A DNA stretch of 64,000 bases from the NCBI RefSeq assembly GCF_014268655.2, contig NZ_JABWQX020000001.1, positions 2,014,001 through 2,078,000 on the forward strand, written 5' to 3'. The position numbers and the translations under genes were made by a program. The notes under the pieces are model-generated. The model had not been told where the DNA came from. It saw nothing but the letters and a program-made list of their open reading frames with translations, and ran no database searches. The stretch comes from Pseudomonas marvdashtae (GTDB lineage: Bacteria > Pseudomonadota > Gammaproteobacteria > Pseudomonadales > Pseudomonadaceae). Numbering within the stretch: the stretch's first letter is position 1; every line of letters starts with the position of its first letter. Shown here piece after piece: positions 49,063-58,736 of the stretch.

Positions 49063-50304
49063 ATGGCGGACTCTGGTATTCCCGGCCATCGCTGGGTCGA
49101 TTCAACATGGGCCTTCTTGCAGGAGGGCTACCCTTTCATCCGCAAGCGTTGCGCGAAGTATCGCAGCCCGGTCTTCCAGACAAGGCTGCTGGGGCGGCGC
49201 ACGCTTTGCCTCAGTGGGCTTGAGGCGGCAGAGCTGTTTTACGATGCCCGGCGCTTTGTCCGAACACCCACGTCGACGCCGGCACCGCTGCGCAACATCC
49301 TGTTGGGCACGGGCAGCGTCCAAGGCCTGGATGGGGCGCCTCATGCGCGACGCAAGCAGCTGTTTCTCGAGCTGTTGGACACGCAGAACGTGCAGCGCCT
49401 GGCCCGGCTCTTTGAGGCGCGCTTGAGTGAGGCGATCGCCAGGCTGCCGGCGAACCAGCCGTTCGATTGTCTGCCCTGGCTGGAGGCGCTGCTGTGTCGG
49501 TCGGTCTGCGAGTGGGCGGGCGTTGCGCCGATGAATGATCAGGCGATGCACCGCCTGACTCGCCGGCTCGCCTCGCTGATCGATGGCAATGGCCGCCTTG
49601 ACTGGCGCATGCCGGCCGCCTGGATGCGACGCAAGGCCTGCGAAGCCCAGGCCGTCGGCTGGATCGAAGAGTGCCGGCGCGAGGGCGATTCAGCGGCGCA
49701 GCAATCCCCGCTGCACAAACTCGCCCAGCACCGCGATGACCAAGGTCAGTTGCTCCCACCCCACGTAGCGGCGGTCGAGTTGCTTAACCTGTTGCGCCCC
49801 GTGGTGGCGGTGGGGCGCTTTCAGTTGTTCGGGCTTATCGAATTGGAACGTCGGCCGCAATGGCGGGCCAATATCGTAGCCAACGAGGGTGCGGCCTGGG
49901 CTTTCTCCGAGGAAGTGCGGCGCTTTTACGCGTTCTTTCCGATGGTGGCGGCGTTCGTGCGCGAGCGTTTCGAGTGGCGAGGCTATCGCTTCGAAAAAGG
50001 CACTCGGGTGTTGCTCGATCTGTTTGGCAGCAACCGTGATCCGTCGCACTGGAAAACCCCGGAGAGCTTCGCTCCCGAACGTTTCGGCCAGTGCCCGATG
50101 AAAACCTCTGTCATCAGCCAGGGCGGCGGTGAATACACGTATCACCGCTGCCCGGGCGAGCCGCTGACGCTGGCCCTGATGCAGCAGACCTTTGAATATC
50201 TGTGCCGCCATGTGCATTGGCGGCTGGACGTGAAGGAGGTCGATTTTCAGCGCCTGCCCATGTTGCCCAGGGAGCCGGTGCTGATATCGGTGGTAACCGG
50301 CTAG
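49063..50304 (+). CDS. Cytochrome P450, CYP152-like fatty acid peroxygenase
   Basis: 413-residue heme protein. Heme thiolate Cys363 in the motif HRCPGE; ExxR in EVRR (284-287). The I-helix has Arg245-Pro246 ([12 protein letters not shown]) instead of the usual Thr: CYP152 enzymes use that Arg with the substrate carboxylate to activate hydrogen peroxide. Gln87 in SVQGLDG corresponds to the position that is Gln in the hydroxylase P450BSbeta and His in the decarboxylase OleT, so hydroxylation is favoured. No redox partner gene is adjacent, consistent with peroxide use. ATG 49063 with CAGGGA upstream. Confidence 0.85.
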   Translation: MADSGIPGHRWVDSTWAFLQEGYPFIRKRCAKYRSPVFQTRLLGRRTLCLSGLEAAELFYDARRFVRTPTSTPAPLRNILLGTGSVQGLDGAPHARRKQLFLELLDTQNVQRLARLFEARLSEAIARLPANQPFDCLPWLEALLCRSVCEWAGVAPMNDQAMHRLTRRLASLIDGNGRLDWRMPAAWMRRKACEAQAVGWIEECRREGDSAAQQSPLHKLAQHRDDQGQLLPPHVAAVELLNLLRPVVAVGRFQLFGLIELERRPQWRANIVANEGAAWAFSEEVRRFYAFFPMVAAFVRERFEWRGYRFEKGTRVLLDLFGSNRDPSHWKTPESFAPERFGQCPMKTSVISQGGGEYTYHRCPGEPLTLALMQQTFEYLCRHVHWRLDVKEVDFQRLPMLPREPVLISVVTG

Positions 50305-52127
50305 CTGCGCGCCTCATCCGTTTCGTTTCGGTGATGTTCCGGCCAACTGTCGACGGGGCGCGCGCGGTCTTCGTTGAACATCTCGGTGAGCAATGCGTTG
50401 GCCCGCCGGTAGGCGTCGTGCCGGAACTTGAGGTCGTCTTCCGGCTGGGCGACGATTTCTTCGAGCATCTGCAGGTTGAGGCGACGGAACTGATCGGCGC
50501 GCTCACGCGCCTCGTATGCTCCGACACCCATTTGCACCAGCGCACTGCGGCCCAACGCCAACGCGCTCTCGAAGGTTTCCCGCTCGGCGATTTCTACGCC
50601 CATCTGACGCAGGTTGATCAGGTGGCCCATGTCCCGCGCGCGAACGACGAGTTTCAGCATGGGGAAGTGCTCCTGGGCCAACCGGGTCAGTGTCAGGTTG
50701 TCTTGCTGATCGTCGATCGCATTGATCAGCACCGCCGCCTGGGCCGCCCCGGCCGCGTGCAGCAGATCGAGGCGCGTGGCGTCGCCGTAGAACACCTTCA
50801 CGCCGAATTTTCGCAGTGTCTCGATGTTGTCGGGGTCGTGATCCAGGACCACCACCTCGACGCCGCAGGACATCAGCAAGCGTCCGGCGATCTGCCCGAA
50901 ACGGCCGAAGCCGGCGATGATCACCCGCGGGTTCTGCTGGTCGACGAGGTCGGATTCCTGGCGGCCTTTTTTGCCGGCCGACTCGATCCGCTCCAACACC
51001 AAAATGAGCAAGGGCGTCACGCACATCGACAACGCCACCGCCAGCGTCAGGCTCTTGCCCCACTGGTCGGTCAGGATGCCGGCCAGCGTCGCGGCGCCGA
51101 ACACCACGAAGGCGAACTCACTGCCCTGGCCGAGCAATACCGCCTGCCAGGAACGCTGGCCGGCGGGAACATTCAGGAAGCGACTGACGGTCTTGATCAC
51201 CAGCAGTTTGATCAGGATGAACCCGAGGGTCAGGGTGATGACTTTCAGCGGTGAGTCGATCAGCGTGCCGAAATCGATCGACATGCCGACGCCGATGAAG
51301 AACAACCCCAGTAGCAGGCCCTTGAACGGTTCGATGTCGCTCTCCAGGGCATGGCGGTATTCGGAACTGGCCAACAGCACACCGGCGAGGAAGGCGCCCA
51401 TGGCCATCGACAGGCCGGCTTCTTCCAGCAGAAAGCCGAAGCCGAACACCAGGAACAACGCCACGGCACTGAAGATTTCACGCAGGCCCGAGCGCGCGGC
51501 GAAGCGCAGCAGCGGTCGCGTCACGTAACGCCCGAGCAGCACGACGACGCTGATGGCGGCGACGATCTTGACGATCGACAACGCCAGGGCGGTACCCGAC
51601 GGTGTGGTGCCGTGGGCCGAGAGCAACGGGATCATGGCGACCAGGGGAATGGCCGCGATGTCCTGAAACAGCAGCACGGCAAAGCTGCTGCGGCCCACGG
51701 CGGTCGCGGTCAGGTTGCGTTCGCTCATTGCCTGCATGGCGATGGCCGTGGAGGAAAGGCTCAGGGTCAGGCCTACCAGCAATGCCGCCGTCCAACCCAG
51801 CCCGAGCGCTGCGCAAAACGCCGCAATGGCGGCACCGCAAGCGAGCATCTGTAGCGCGCCGCCACCAAACACCATCCGACGCAGCGCCCACAGGCGTTTG
51901 GGATCGAGCTCAAGGCCGATGATGAACAGCATCAGGACCACGCCGATTTCGGCGAACTCCAGGATGGCCTTGACGTCGGTAATCAACTTCAGCCCCCACG
52001 GGCCGATCACGCAGCCGGCCAGCAGGTAACCCAGCACCGGGCCCAGGCCGAAACGTACGGCAATCGGTACGATCAACGTCGCCGAGGCCAGGTAGATCAG
52101 CATTTCAATCAGGCTATGGGTCTCCAT
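50301..52127 (-). CDS. Kef-type K+/H+ antiporter (CPA2)
   Basis: 608 residues. About 12 membrane segments to residue ~390 ([34 protein letters not shown]), then a TrkA-N/RCK Rossmann domain from about 400 ([19 protein letters not shown]) controlling gating, and a soluble tail. It expels potassium on exposure to electrophiles when activated by glutathione adducts. Overlap-free, 1 base after the flavoprotein stop (TGATATG). Convergent with the P450 gene; the two stop codons share CTAG. Confidence 0.88.
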   Translation of the reverse strand: METHSLIEMLIYLASATLIVPIAVRFGLGPVLGYLLAGCVIGPWGLKLITDVKAILEFAEIGVVLMLFIIGLELDPKRLWALRRMVFGGGALQMLACGAAIAAFCAALGLGWTAALLVGLTLSLSSTAIAMQAMSERNLTATAVGRSSFAVLLFQDIAAIPLVAMIPLLSAHGTTPSGTALALSIVKIVAAISVVVLLGRYVTRPLLRFAARSGLREIFSAVALFLVFGFGFLLEEAGLSMAMGAFLAGVLLASSEYRHALESDIEPFKGLLLGLFFIGVGMSIDFGTLIDSPLKVITLTLGFILIKLLVIKTVSRFLNVPAGQRSWQAVLLGQGSEFAFVVFGAATLAGILTDQWGKSLTLAVALSMCVTPLLILVLERIESAGKKGRQESDLVDQQNPRVIIAGFGRFGQIAGRLLMSCGVEVVVLDHDPDNIETLRKFGVKVFYGDATRLDLLHAAGAAQAAVLINAIDDQQDNLTLTRLAQEHFPMLKLVVRARDMGHLINLRQMGVEIAERETFESALALGRSALVQMGVGAYEARERADQFRRLNLQMLEEIVAQPEDDLKFRHDAYRRANALLTEMFNEDRARPVDSWPEHHRNETDEARS

Positions 52128-52128
52128 A

Positions 52129-52650
52129 TCAATCTTCCTTCCAGGCGGCCAGGCGTTCGCCGTAGTGTTCGATTTGTGCGCGTTGGGCGTCGGATTCGGC
52201 GGCATACGCGCCATGCACGACCACCGGCTCCAACCAGCGCATGTGGCAGTAAAGCGCGGTCGCCTGGAGGGGCTGGGCCAGCACGCAAAAGCCTGGATAG
52301 GCGCCCATCTGGAAATGATCGTGTTCGCCGCCGGTGGTCACCGCCCAGAGCAGGCTTTTGTCCGTGAGGGCCGTTGCGCCTTTGCCGTACGCCCAGCCGT
52401 GGGTAAACACCTTATCGATCCATAATTTCAGCAGGGGCGGCATGCTGTACCAGTACATCGGATGCTGGAGCACGACCAAGCCTGCCTGTTCGACGGCGCG
52501 CTGTTCGGCCTCGACGTCGATGTCGAAGTTGGGATAGAGGTCGTAGAGAGACCGTATCACCACGTGCGGATGGGTGGACGCGCGCTTGAGCATTTGCTGG
52601 TTGACCCGCGACTGGTCGGGGTAGGGATGGGCGTAAACGATCAGGATCAT
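52129..52650 (-). CDS. KefF/KefG-type NAD(P)H oxidoreductase
   Basis: 173-residue flavodoxin-like fold protein starting [21 protein letters not shown]. The segment [31 protein letters not shown] is the standard KefF/MdaB core with the active-site residues. Ancillary quinone reductase that activates the adjacent Kef antiporter. ATG 52650 is chosen over an upstream start. It is co-translated with the antiporter gene (1-base gap). Confidence 0.9.
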   Translation of the reverse strand: MILIVYAHPYPDQSRVNQQMLKRASTHPHVVIRSLYDLYPNFDIDVEAEQRAVEQAGLVVLQHPMYWYSMPPLLKLWIDKVFTHGWAYGKGATALTDKSLLWAVTTGGEHDHFQMGAYPGFCVLAQPLQATALYCHMRWLEPVVVHGAYAAESDAQRAQIEHYGERLAAWKED

Positions 52651-52741
52651 CAGGCAATTCCAGGCGACTGGGTCCAAGGCAAAAGGCCGGACATCCTACC
52701 GGGGAAGGCGTGTGATGTTTAGGGCATTGTTCGCCCAGGGG

Positions 52742-54088
52742 TCAATTGAGCGGGAGCGTGACTTTGACCTCCAGGCCACCATCGCGCCGATTCCTGAGGG
52801 TCAGCGTGCCGCCATGCTCCAGCACTGTCGCCCGCGCCGCCGACAGGCCCAGGCCGACGCCGCCGGTGTTCTTGTTGCGTGAACCCTCGATGCGAAAGAA
52901 TGGCGCGAAGACTTGCTCGTGAAATTGCGGCGCGATGCCCGGACCGCGATCGAGGACGCGGATCTCGACGCAGTCCGTGTAGGCCTTGAGCTGGACGCTG
53001 GGCTCGGTGCCGTATTTGATCGCGTTGTCGATCAGGTTGGTCAGCGCACGTTTTATCCCAATAGGCCGGCCCACATAGACAAAGCGCTGGGCGCCCGCAA
53101 AGTAGACCTCGATACCTGCGTCCCTGAGGTCATCGACGACCGTATGCAGCAGTTCCGCCAGGTCGAATGCCGTGGCGTGCTCGAGCCGCGCTTCGTCGCG
53201 GAAGAATTCCAGCGCGGCGTTGACCATCGCCTGCATTTCGTCGACGTCCCTGAACAACCTCGATTGCTGTTCGGCGTCCTCAATGAACTCGCCGCGCAGG
53301 CGCATGCGGGTCAGTGGCGCCCGCAAGTCGTGGGAGATGGCGGCGAGCATTTGCGTGCGGTCCTGGACGAAGTGCTTGAGCTGGGCCTGCATGGCGTTGA
53401 AGGCCAGGATCGCCTGGCGTATTTCGTGGGGGCCGACGACCGGGATGGGCGGCGCCCGGAAATCCACGCCGAAGCGCCGGGCACCCTCGGCGAAGCGTTC
53501 CAGCGGTGTCGCCAGGTGCCGCGTGGCAATCAGGGCGACGACCAATGTCGAGAGCAGGATAAGCGCGATAATGATCAGGTTGCGCTGCCATTCCCCCAGT
53601 CCCCAGCTGCGTGACGCCACGGATAGGTCCACCCAGGTATGGTCCGCCAGCTCGATGATCAGGGCGTAGCGCCGGGCGGGGTCCTCGGCGGGCCAGTCCC
53701 CCGGCTCGTAGGCCTCGATGCGGGCGTCGGGCCTGCCCAGTTGACGACGCAAAAACGCCGAGCCCTCGCTGAACTCCGGGTCGTCGACGATGGGCAACCG
53801 CGCCTCTTCATGGCGCTGCAACCACTGCACGCTGAGCCCTTGGTCGCTGGCGGCCTTGGCAATGTCGAGCCGTTGTCCGGGGGCGACCGAGTCGATGATG
53901 CGGGTGATGGCCGCAGCCTTTTCCATCAGGCCGGTTTCCATCAGGGGAGGGCGCGCCCAGGCACCGGCCAACAGGGAAAACAATTCGTTGAGGGCCAGCA
54001 ACGTCAGCATCGCGACCATGGTAGTCAGGGCGATCCAGCGCGCGACCGTGTCCCGTGGCCGAGGCACTTTGGCGCGCTGGCCGGTCAT
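52742..54088 (-). CDS. Sensor histidine kinase, EnvZ-like
   Basis: 448 residues with two membrane segments (about 18-43 and 168-188), a periplasmic region of about 120 residues, a HAMP linker, and the kinase: H-box AAISHDLRAPLTRMRLRGEF (His253), N-box RALTNLIDNAIKYG, and ATP lid GGVGLGLSAARATVLEHGG. The ATG overlaps the response-regulator stop (ATGA). Signal unknown; a periplasmic sensor. Confidence 0.9.
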   Translation of the reverse strand: MTGQRAKVPRPRDTVARWIALTTMVAMLTLLALNELFSLLAGAWARPPLMETGLMEKAAAITRIIDSVAPGQRLDIAKAASDQGLSVQWLQRHEEARLPIVDDPEFSEGSAFLRRQLGRPDARIEAYEPGDWPAEDPARRYALIIELADHTWVDLSVASRSWGLGEWQRNLIIIALILLSTLVVALIATRHLATPLERFAEGARRFGVDFRAPPIPVVGPHEIRQAILAFNAMQAQLKHFVQDRTQMLAAISHDLRAPLTRMRLRGEFIEDAEQQSRLFRDVDEMQAMVNAALEFFRDEARLEHATAFDLAELLHTVVDDLRDAGIEVYFAGAQRFVYVGRPIGIKRALTNLIDNAIKYGTEPSVQLKAYTDCVEIRVLDRGPGIAPQFHEQVFAPFFRIEGSRNKNTGGVGLGLSAARATVLEHGGTLTLRNRRDGGLEVKVTLPLN

Positions 54089-54804
54089 CGTTTCACCACG
54101 TGGGGACTGAACAGGTAGCCGCTGTTGCGAACGGTGCGGATCATCGATGGGCCCGTAACGTCGGACTCCAGTTTGCGTCGCAGTCGGCTGACCTGGACAT
54201 CGATGCTGCGGTCAAACGCATCGAAGGTTTCGCCACGAGCCATATCGAGCAACTGCTGGCGGGTCAGTACGCGGCGCGAGTGTTCGGCGAACACCAGCAG
54301 CAGCTCGAATTCACCGGCCGACAGCGGGATCATGACCTTGTCGGGGGAGCGCAATTCGCGCCGGGTGACGTCCAGCTGCCAGCCTTCGAATTCCAGGACC
54401 GGCCGGCTCGAATCTCCCAAGGCGCCCCTGGCTTCGCCGGTGCGCCTGAGGACGGCGCGCACCCGGGCCAGCAGCTCCCGCGCGTCGAAGGGTTTGGTCA
54501 GGTAATCGTCGGCGCCCATTTCCAGGCCGACGACGCGATCGCTCAACTCGCCCATGGCGGTGAGCATGATGATGCCGACCCGGTGTTCGGTCCTTAACCG
54601 TTGGCAAAGCACCAGCCCGTTATCGCCGGGGAGCATGACGTCAAGAATGATCAGGTCTGGCTGCCGACGTTCCACCGCTCGCCACAAGGCGTTGCCGTCG
54701 GCGGCGACCTCAACGCTATAGCCATGTTGTTCAAGAAACTTGCGCAGGAGGGCGAGGACTTCGAGGTCATCGTCCACCAGGAGTAAATGGCTCACGGTGG
54801 TCAC
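54085..54804 (-). CDS. OmpR-family response regulator
   Basis: 239 residues. Receiver: Asp11-13 acidic pocket (LLLVDDD), phosphorylated Asp55 in LIILDVMLPG, Thr in IIMLTAMGE, and Lys in YLTKPFD. C-terminal winged helix LLDMARGETFDAFDRSIDVQVSRLRRKLE. GTG starts at 54804 and 54795 both lack a clear SD; 54804 (MTTVSHLLLVDDD) is my choice. Encoded with the histidine kinase as one unit. Confidence 0.9.
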   Translation of the reverse strand: MTTVSHLLLVDDDLEVLALLRKFLEQHGYSVEVAADGNALWRAVERRQPDLIILDVMLPGDNGLVLCQRLRTEHRVGIIMLTAMGELSDRVVGLEMGADDYLTKPFDARELLARVRAVLRRTGEARGALGDSSRPVLEFEGWQLDVTRRELRSPDKVMIPLSAGEFELLLVFAEHSRRVLTRQQLLDMARGETFDAFDRSIDVQVSRLRRKLESDVTGPSMIRTVRNSGYLFSPHVVKR

Positions 54805-55125
54805 GTCGGGCAGTGAATACGGGGTCAATACTAGGGTGATTGCGGGGTGCGCGTCATATATTTCAATCCGGAAATAAAGCGACCGGCGCGCAACATTGCG
54901 GAAATCTTCGGGCAAGAAAACCGCGGCAGGATTGCGTCGATGTCAGCCAGTGAAGCTGTGCACTGAACCCTGTGGCGAGGGAGCTTGCTCCCGCTTGAGT
55001 GCGAAGCGCTCATGGATTTTTGGGGGCCGCTTCGCGACCCAGCGGGAGCAAGCTCCCTCGCCACGGGTTTGGTGTTCGGCTTTCAACGGGTAGGCACTCC
55101 TCATTCCTCGCCGAGATAATTCTGT
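54805..55125. other. Divergent intergenic region response regulator/MlaA
   Basis: 321 bases containing a BIME (54972-55064). I see no other gene. The response-regulator promoter should lie within the first 150 bases. Confidence 0.5.
54972..55064. repeat. BIME
   Basis: Perfect 24-base REP arms (54972-54995 and 55041-55064) around a 45-base spacer. It separates divergent genes here. Confidence 0.9.
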
Positions 55126-55911
55126 ATGCCGATCGCCAGACCCGCGCCGCTGCTTGCTCGATCCACCGTCGTCGTTGCGCTGGCGGCGTTCGCCAGCGGT
55201 TGCACCAGCACACCCGCCGCCACGCCGGGCAGTTGCCAGCCTGCTCCCTACGCCGTGCACGACCCCGTCGAGCCGGTGAACCGCGGCATCTTCGCCTTCA
55301 ACCGCACGCTCGACGACTACGCGTTGGCCCCCGTCGCCCGGGGTTATCGCAAACTGCCGGACATGTTCCAGACCGGCGTGCACAACTTCGTCGCCAACTT
55401 CGGCGAGCCCAAGGTGTTCATCAACGATCTGTTGCAAGGCAACGGGCAGCGCTCGGTCACCACCCTGGGGCGTTTTGTCATTAACACCACCGTGGGCATC
55501 GTCGGGCTGATCGACGTGTCGGGCAAAATGGGCATCGAGCGCCACGAGGCCGATTTCGGCCAGACCTTCGGCGTCTGGAACATCGCCCCCGGGCCGATTG
55601 TCGAGCTGCCACTGTTTGGCACTGGCAACTTGCGGGACGCGACCGGCAAGGTGGTGAGCTTCGCCGTGGACCCGTTCGGCAGCAACAGCGATACCGTCGA
55701 GACGTTGGGCACGATCAAGACCGTTGGCGGTGTCGTCGATGGCCGGGCGGAGGCGCTGCCGCTTACCGACAAACTCCAGGCCAAACCTGATTATTACGTG
55801 GCGCTTCGTGACGTGACCGCGCAACGGCGCGCCGACTTCGTCGCCGAGGGCAAGCTGGGCTCCGTGCAAGACGAGCCGCAATGCCAGGAAGAAGGGGCCG
55901 CGGATGAATAG
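55126..55911 (+). CDS. MlaA/VacJ family lipoprotein
   Basis: 261 residues. Signal and lipobox ALAAFASGC (Cys about 26), then the MlaA block: DPVEPVNRGIFAFNRTLDDYALAPVARGYRKLP, FINDLLQGN, RFVINTTVGIVGLIDVSGKMGIERHEADFGQTFGVW and YYVALRD at the end. MlaA works with porins in retrograde lipid transport from the outer membrane outer leaflet. The gene overlaps a small following gene by 8 bases. Confidence 0.9.
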   Translation: MPIARPAPLLARSTVVVALAAFASGCTSTPAATPGSCQPAPYAVHDPVEPVNRGIFAFNRTLDDYALAPVARGYRKLPDMFQTGVHNFVANFGEPKVFINDLLQGNGQRSVTTLGRFVINTTVGIVGLIDVSGKMGIERHEADFGQTFGVWNIAPGPIVELPLFGTGNLRDATGKVVSFAVDPFGSNSDTVETLGTIKTVGGVVDGRAEALPLTDKLQAKPDYYVALRDVTAQRRADFVAEGKLGSVQDEPQCQEEGAADE

Positions 55912-56143
55912 CGAAGCACTGGTCCTGCATCGGCGGGTGAAAAACCTCGGCCAAGGTGCGCTGCACTGTCATGAAGTCGAACTGCGGCTTGCCGAGGATG
56001 GCCGGCACGTGTTGCTCAGCCGCTATGTCGAACGGTACCGGCATGACCAGGCGGGTTTGAACGCGGTTCAGCATTATCGCGTGCCAGTGGCGAGCGTGAT
56101 TCGCTGGATGATCAACCATGGCGAGCTGGGGAATGTCCCGTGA
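55904..56143 (+). CDS. Small hypothetical protein after mlaA-like gene
   Basis: 79-residue basic protein (MNSEALVLHRRVKNLGQG to MINHGELGNVP). Its ATG is inside the end of the MlaA-like gene, 8 bases overlapping, and the coding pattern is good. No domain recognised. Could be a translationally coupled partner; evidence is only position and codon pattern. Confidence 0.55.
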   Translation: MNSEALVLHRRVKNLGQGALHCHEVELRLAEDGRHVLLSRYVERYRHDQAGLNAVQHYRVPVASVIRWMINHGELGNVP

Positions 56144-56190
56144 GGGCTTACCGTAGTGGCGTTTTCCCATACCTCAGACTTTGAAATATT

Positions 56191-56217
56191 TTTACACATT
56201 TCCAGTCTAATTATAGT
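56191..56217 (+). promoter_or_regulatory. Candidate sigma-70 promoter of Nramp-like gene
   Basis: TTTACA (56191-56196) and TATAGT (56212-56217) with a 15-base spacer, or TTTTAC with 16. The -10 touches the operator at 56217-56234, the arrangement of a repressor-blocked promoter. Weak -35 spacing. Confidence 0.35.
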
Positions 56218-56234
56218 TGTACGATGTCGTACGA
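56217..56234. promoter_or_regulatory. FadR-like GntR operator
   Basis: TTGTACGATGTCGTACGA, an 18-base near-perfect palindrome (one mismatch per arm), 52 bases upstream of the start. Within it ATGTCGTACGA matches TNGTNNNACNA except the first base. Confidence 0.5.
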
Positions 56235-56285
56235 AATATGATGGACTGTCTCCGTTCTCACAAAAAAAATAACGGAGATCCATCC

Positions 56286-57587
56286 ATGTCGAGCATTCCT
56301 TCCGTAGAAGGCAAGGCCAGTGCCCCCGCGCAAGGTCGCTTCACCCGACTGTTAAAGCTACTTGGCCCCGGTATCATCGCGGTACTGTCCTGGCTGGGCG
56401 CTGGCGACCTCATCACATCTTCCGTGGCCGGCGCGAACTACGGCTACGCGATGATGTGGGTGCTGGCGGTGTCCCTGCTGCTTCGATACCTGATCGTCAA
56501 CATCATTGCGCGCTTCCAGCTCTGCAATAACCAGGGCATGACCATCCTGCAAGGCTACGCACAACTGAACCCGTTTTTTGCCTGGTTCATGCTGGTGTAC
56601 GCGCTGCTCATGGGGCATCTGATGAATGCCTACATGATCAAGGGCGCCGGTGAGGCCTTGGCCATGCTGCTCAAGACGGACTACGCGCTGCTCTGTTCGG
56701 TGGCGGTGGTGCTGGCGGTGTGGATGCTCGTCGGGCGCAATATCTACACGATGATCGAAGGCGTGATGAAGGTGCTGCTGGCGATCATGACGCTGGCGTT
56801 CCTGGCGCTGGCGGTGATGTCCGGACCGGATGTCGCTGGTATCGTCAAAGGCACCATCGGCTTCAGCATCCCGCCCGATGAAGGCGTGCACGGTGCGCTG
56901 CTGGTGGCGGTGTCGGTGATCGGTGCTGTGGCGGGTTCCATCGCCAACTTCGTCCACCCCTACGTCATGCGCCAGAAAGGTTGGGTCGGGCCGGAGCACA
57001 AGCGCATCCAGCGTAACGACCTGCTGTTTGCGGTGTTCGTCGGCATCGTCATCAACCTGGCGATCTGGATTGTCGGCGCGGAAATCCTGCGGCCCAACGG
57101 CATTGAGGTCAACACCTTGGGCGACCTGGGCAAGGCCCTGGAAATCTTCTTCGGCCCGATCGGTTGGTACGTCTTCTTCATCGGTGTCTTCGCCACCTTG
57201 TTTGCCAGTATTTCCGGCAAGACCACGGCGTTCCCGATGCTCATCACCGACGCTTTCCAGCACGTCAAGCCCGAGCGTCGCGAGCGTTATGGCAAGGAGT
57301 TCCATCGCGACCCGATGCACAAGTGGTTCATGTTGTTCATTCTCGTGACACCGCTGATCTGGTCGCTGCCGGGCATGCCGGACTTCGTGACCCTGACCAT
57401 CGGTGTCAATGCGCTGAACATCATTGGCTTGCCGGTAATTTCCCTGGGCCTGTTGATCATGTCCAACCAGAAGTCGTTGCTGAGCAAGGAATACCGCAAC
57501 AACCTGTTCGAAAACATCGCCCTGGTCTTTGCCACTGGCCTGGCGCTGTGGGTCGCATTCCAACTGGGCGTCGATCTGTTCACCTGA
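56286..57587 (+). CDS. Nramp-fold transporter lacking the metal-site motif
   Basis: 433 residues with 11 hydrophobic segments and an Nramp fold: TM1 starts GPGIIAVLSWLGAGDLITSSVAGA. At the position of the family DPGN motif it has GAGD (residues 38-41), and where TM6 normally has MPH it has ANFVHPY. The two usual metal ligands, Asp of TM1 and Met of TM6, are therefore missing. It is unlikely to be a normal manganese/iron carrier. ATG 56286 is chosen; ACGGAGA is upstream. The FadR-like operator in front suggests induction by an organic or sugar acid. Confidence 0.8.
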   Translation: MSSIPSVEGKASAPAQGRFTRLLKLLGPGIIAVLSWLGAGDLITSSVAGANYGYAMMWVLAVSLLLRYLIVNIIARFQLCNNQGMTILQGYAQLNPFFAWFMLVYALLMGHLMNAYMIKGAGEALAMLLKTDYALLCSVAVVLAVWMLVGRNIYTMIEGVMKVLLAIMTLAFLALAVMSGPDVAGIVKGTIGFSIPPDEGVHGALLVAVSVIGAVAGSIANFVHPYVMRQKGWVGPEHKRIQRNDLLFAVFVGIVINLAIWIVGAEILRPNGIEVNTLGDLGKALEIFFGPIGWYVFFIGVFATLFASISGKTTAFPMLITDAFQHVKPERRERYGKEFHRDPMHKWFMLFILVTPLIWSLPGMPDFVTLTIGVNALNIIGLPVISLGLLIMSNQKSLLSKEYRNNLFENIALVFATGLALWVAFQLGVDLFT

Positions 57588-57654
57588 GGCCTGGTCATTC
57601 ACCTTCGCGGGGGGCTGCTAGACTTCACCGTCCAGTCCCTTTCGGAGAAGCGCA

Positions 57655-58134
57655 ATGAACAATAAGAACAGGATCTGTCTCTGGTACGACGGCACTGCGC
57701 AGGAAGCGGCGGAGTTCTATGCAAGGACGTTTCCCGACAGCGCAGTGGACGCCATCCATCATGCGCCGGGCGATTACCCTGCCGGCCAGCAGGGCGATGT
57801 GATCACCGTGGACTTCACGGTGATCGGCATCCCTTGTATCGGGCTCAACGGCGGCGCGATGTTCAAGCACAACGAGGCTTTTTCGTTCCAGGTCGCCACC
57901 GATGACCAGGCCGAAACGGACCGCTTGTGGAACGCGATCATCGACAACGGCGGCCAGGCCAGCGCCTGCGGCTGGTGCAAGGACAAATGGGGCGTGTCGT
58001 GGCAGATCAGTCCCCGCGTGCTGGTCGATGCCGTCACCAGCACCGACAAGGCTGCCGCCAAGCGTGCCTTCGAAGCCATGATGACGATGACCAAGATCGA
58101 CATCGCGGCGATCCAGGCAGCGGTGAAAGGTTGA
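57655..58134 (+). CDS. VOC family (PhnB-like) protein
   Basis: 159-residue vicinal oxygen chelate fold protein with two beta-alpha-beta-beta-beta units (LWYDGTAQEAAEFYARTFPDS, FDAVTFTVIG-like strands, and GWCKDKWGVSWQISPRVLVD). Annotated in many genomes as 3-demethylubiquinone-9 methyltransferase-like, but the function is usually unknown. GGAGAAG precedes the ATG. A 9-bp GCCATCGCG hairpin is just downstream (58141-58166). Confidence 0.85.
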   Translation: MNNKNRICLWYDGTAQEAAEFYARTFPDSAVDAIHHAPGDYPAGQQGDVITVDFTVIGIPCIGLNGGAMFKHNEAFSFQVATDDQAETDRLWNAIIDNGGQASACGWCKDKWGVSWQISPRVLVDAVTSTDKAAAKRAFEAMMTMTKIDIAAIQAAVKG

Positions 58135-58140
58135 CGCTTC

Positions 58141-58166
58141 GCCATCGCGGACCTGCTCGCGATGGC
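58141..58166. terminator. Terminator-like hairpin
   Basis: GCCATCGCG (58141-58149) and CGCGATGGC (58158-58166), perfect 9-bp stem with an 8-base loop, followed by ATTGCTTTGT on the + strand. Between convergent VOC and RidA genes. Confidence 0.45.
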
Positions 58167-58194
58167 ATTGCTTTGTCGCCCTCAGGTCAACGCG

Positions 58195-58596
58195 TTACCT
58201 GTCGCCTTCAGGCAATTTGGCGATCACCTTGATCTCGAACTGAAAACCATACAGCCACGTCACGCCCACCGCCGTCAGCGTCGGGTGCGGCGCGTTGCCC
58301 CAGAATTCGGGCACGACGCTCCAGACCCGCTCGAAAATCGACTGCGGGTCGACCATGAAGACCGTGACATCGACCACATCGTCAAAGCTGCAATCAGCGG
58401 CGGCGAGTATCGCCTTGAGATTGTTGAAGGCGCGGCGGACCTGGTCTTCCAGCACGGGCTCGGGCGAGCCATCCTCAGTGCTGCCGACTTGCCCGGAGAC
58501 GAACAGGAAACCATTGGAACGAATCGCCGGCGAATAGCGGTTGCGTTCGTATAGCGCCTGGCGTCCGGGTGGGAAAACTACGTCACGCGGTGTCAT
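58195..58596 (-). CDS. RidA family protein
   Basis: 133 residues. Core YSPAIRSNGFLFVSGQVGSTEDGS and RAFNNLKAILAAADCSFDDVVDVTVFMVDPQSIFERVWSVV match RidA/YjgF; the C-terminal Arg block reads PTLTAVGVTWLYGFQFEIKVIA, with Thr in place of the RidA Arg (PxRxxV). So it is more likely an RutC/Rid-like subfamily without classical imine deaminase activity. Divergent from the LysR gene at 58737. Confidence 0.85.
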   Translation of the reverse strand: MTPRDVVFPPGRQALYERNRYSPAIRSNGFLFVSGQVGSTEDGSPEPVLEDQVRRAFNNLKAILAAADCSFDDVVDVTVFMVDPQSIFERVWSVVPEFWGNAPHPTLTAVGVTWLYGFQFEIKVIAKLPEGDR

Positions 58597-58736
58597 GGGA
58601 ACCTCCGGAAATCATGTGGAACGACGCGAATTCATCGTTGCAGTCACTCTAGGGGCTTGTACCCGGGCGATAAACGAGCAACCTTGGCGCTCACTGTTCG
58701 TGAATCCCAAACAATCTGACGGAGGCGGCGGAGAAG

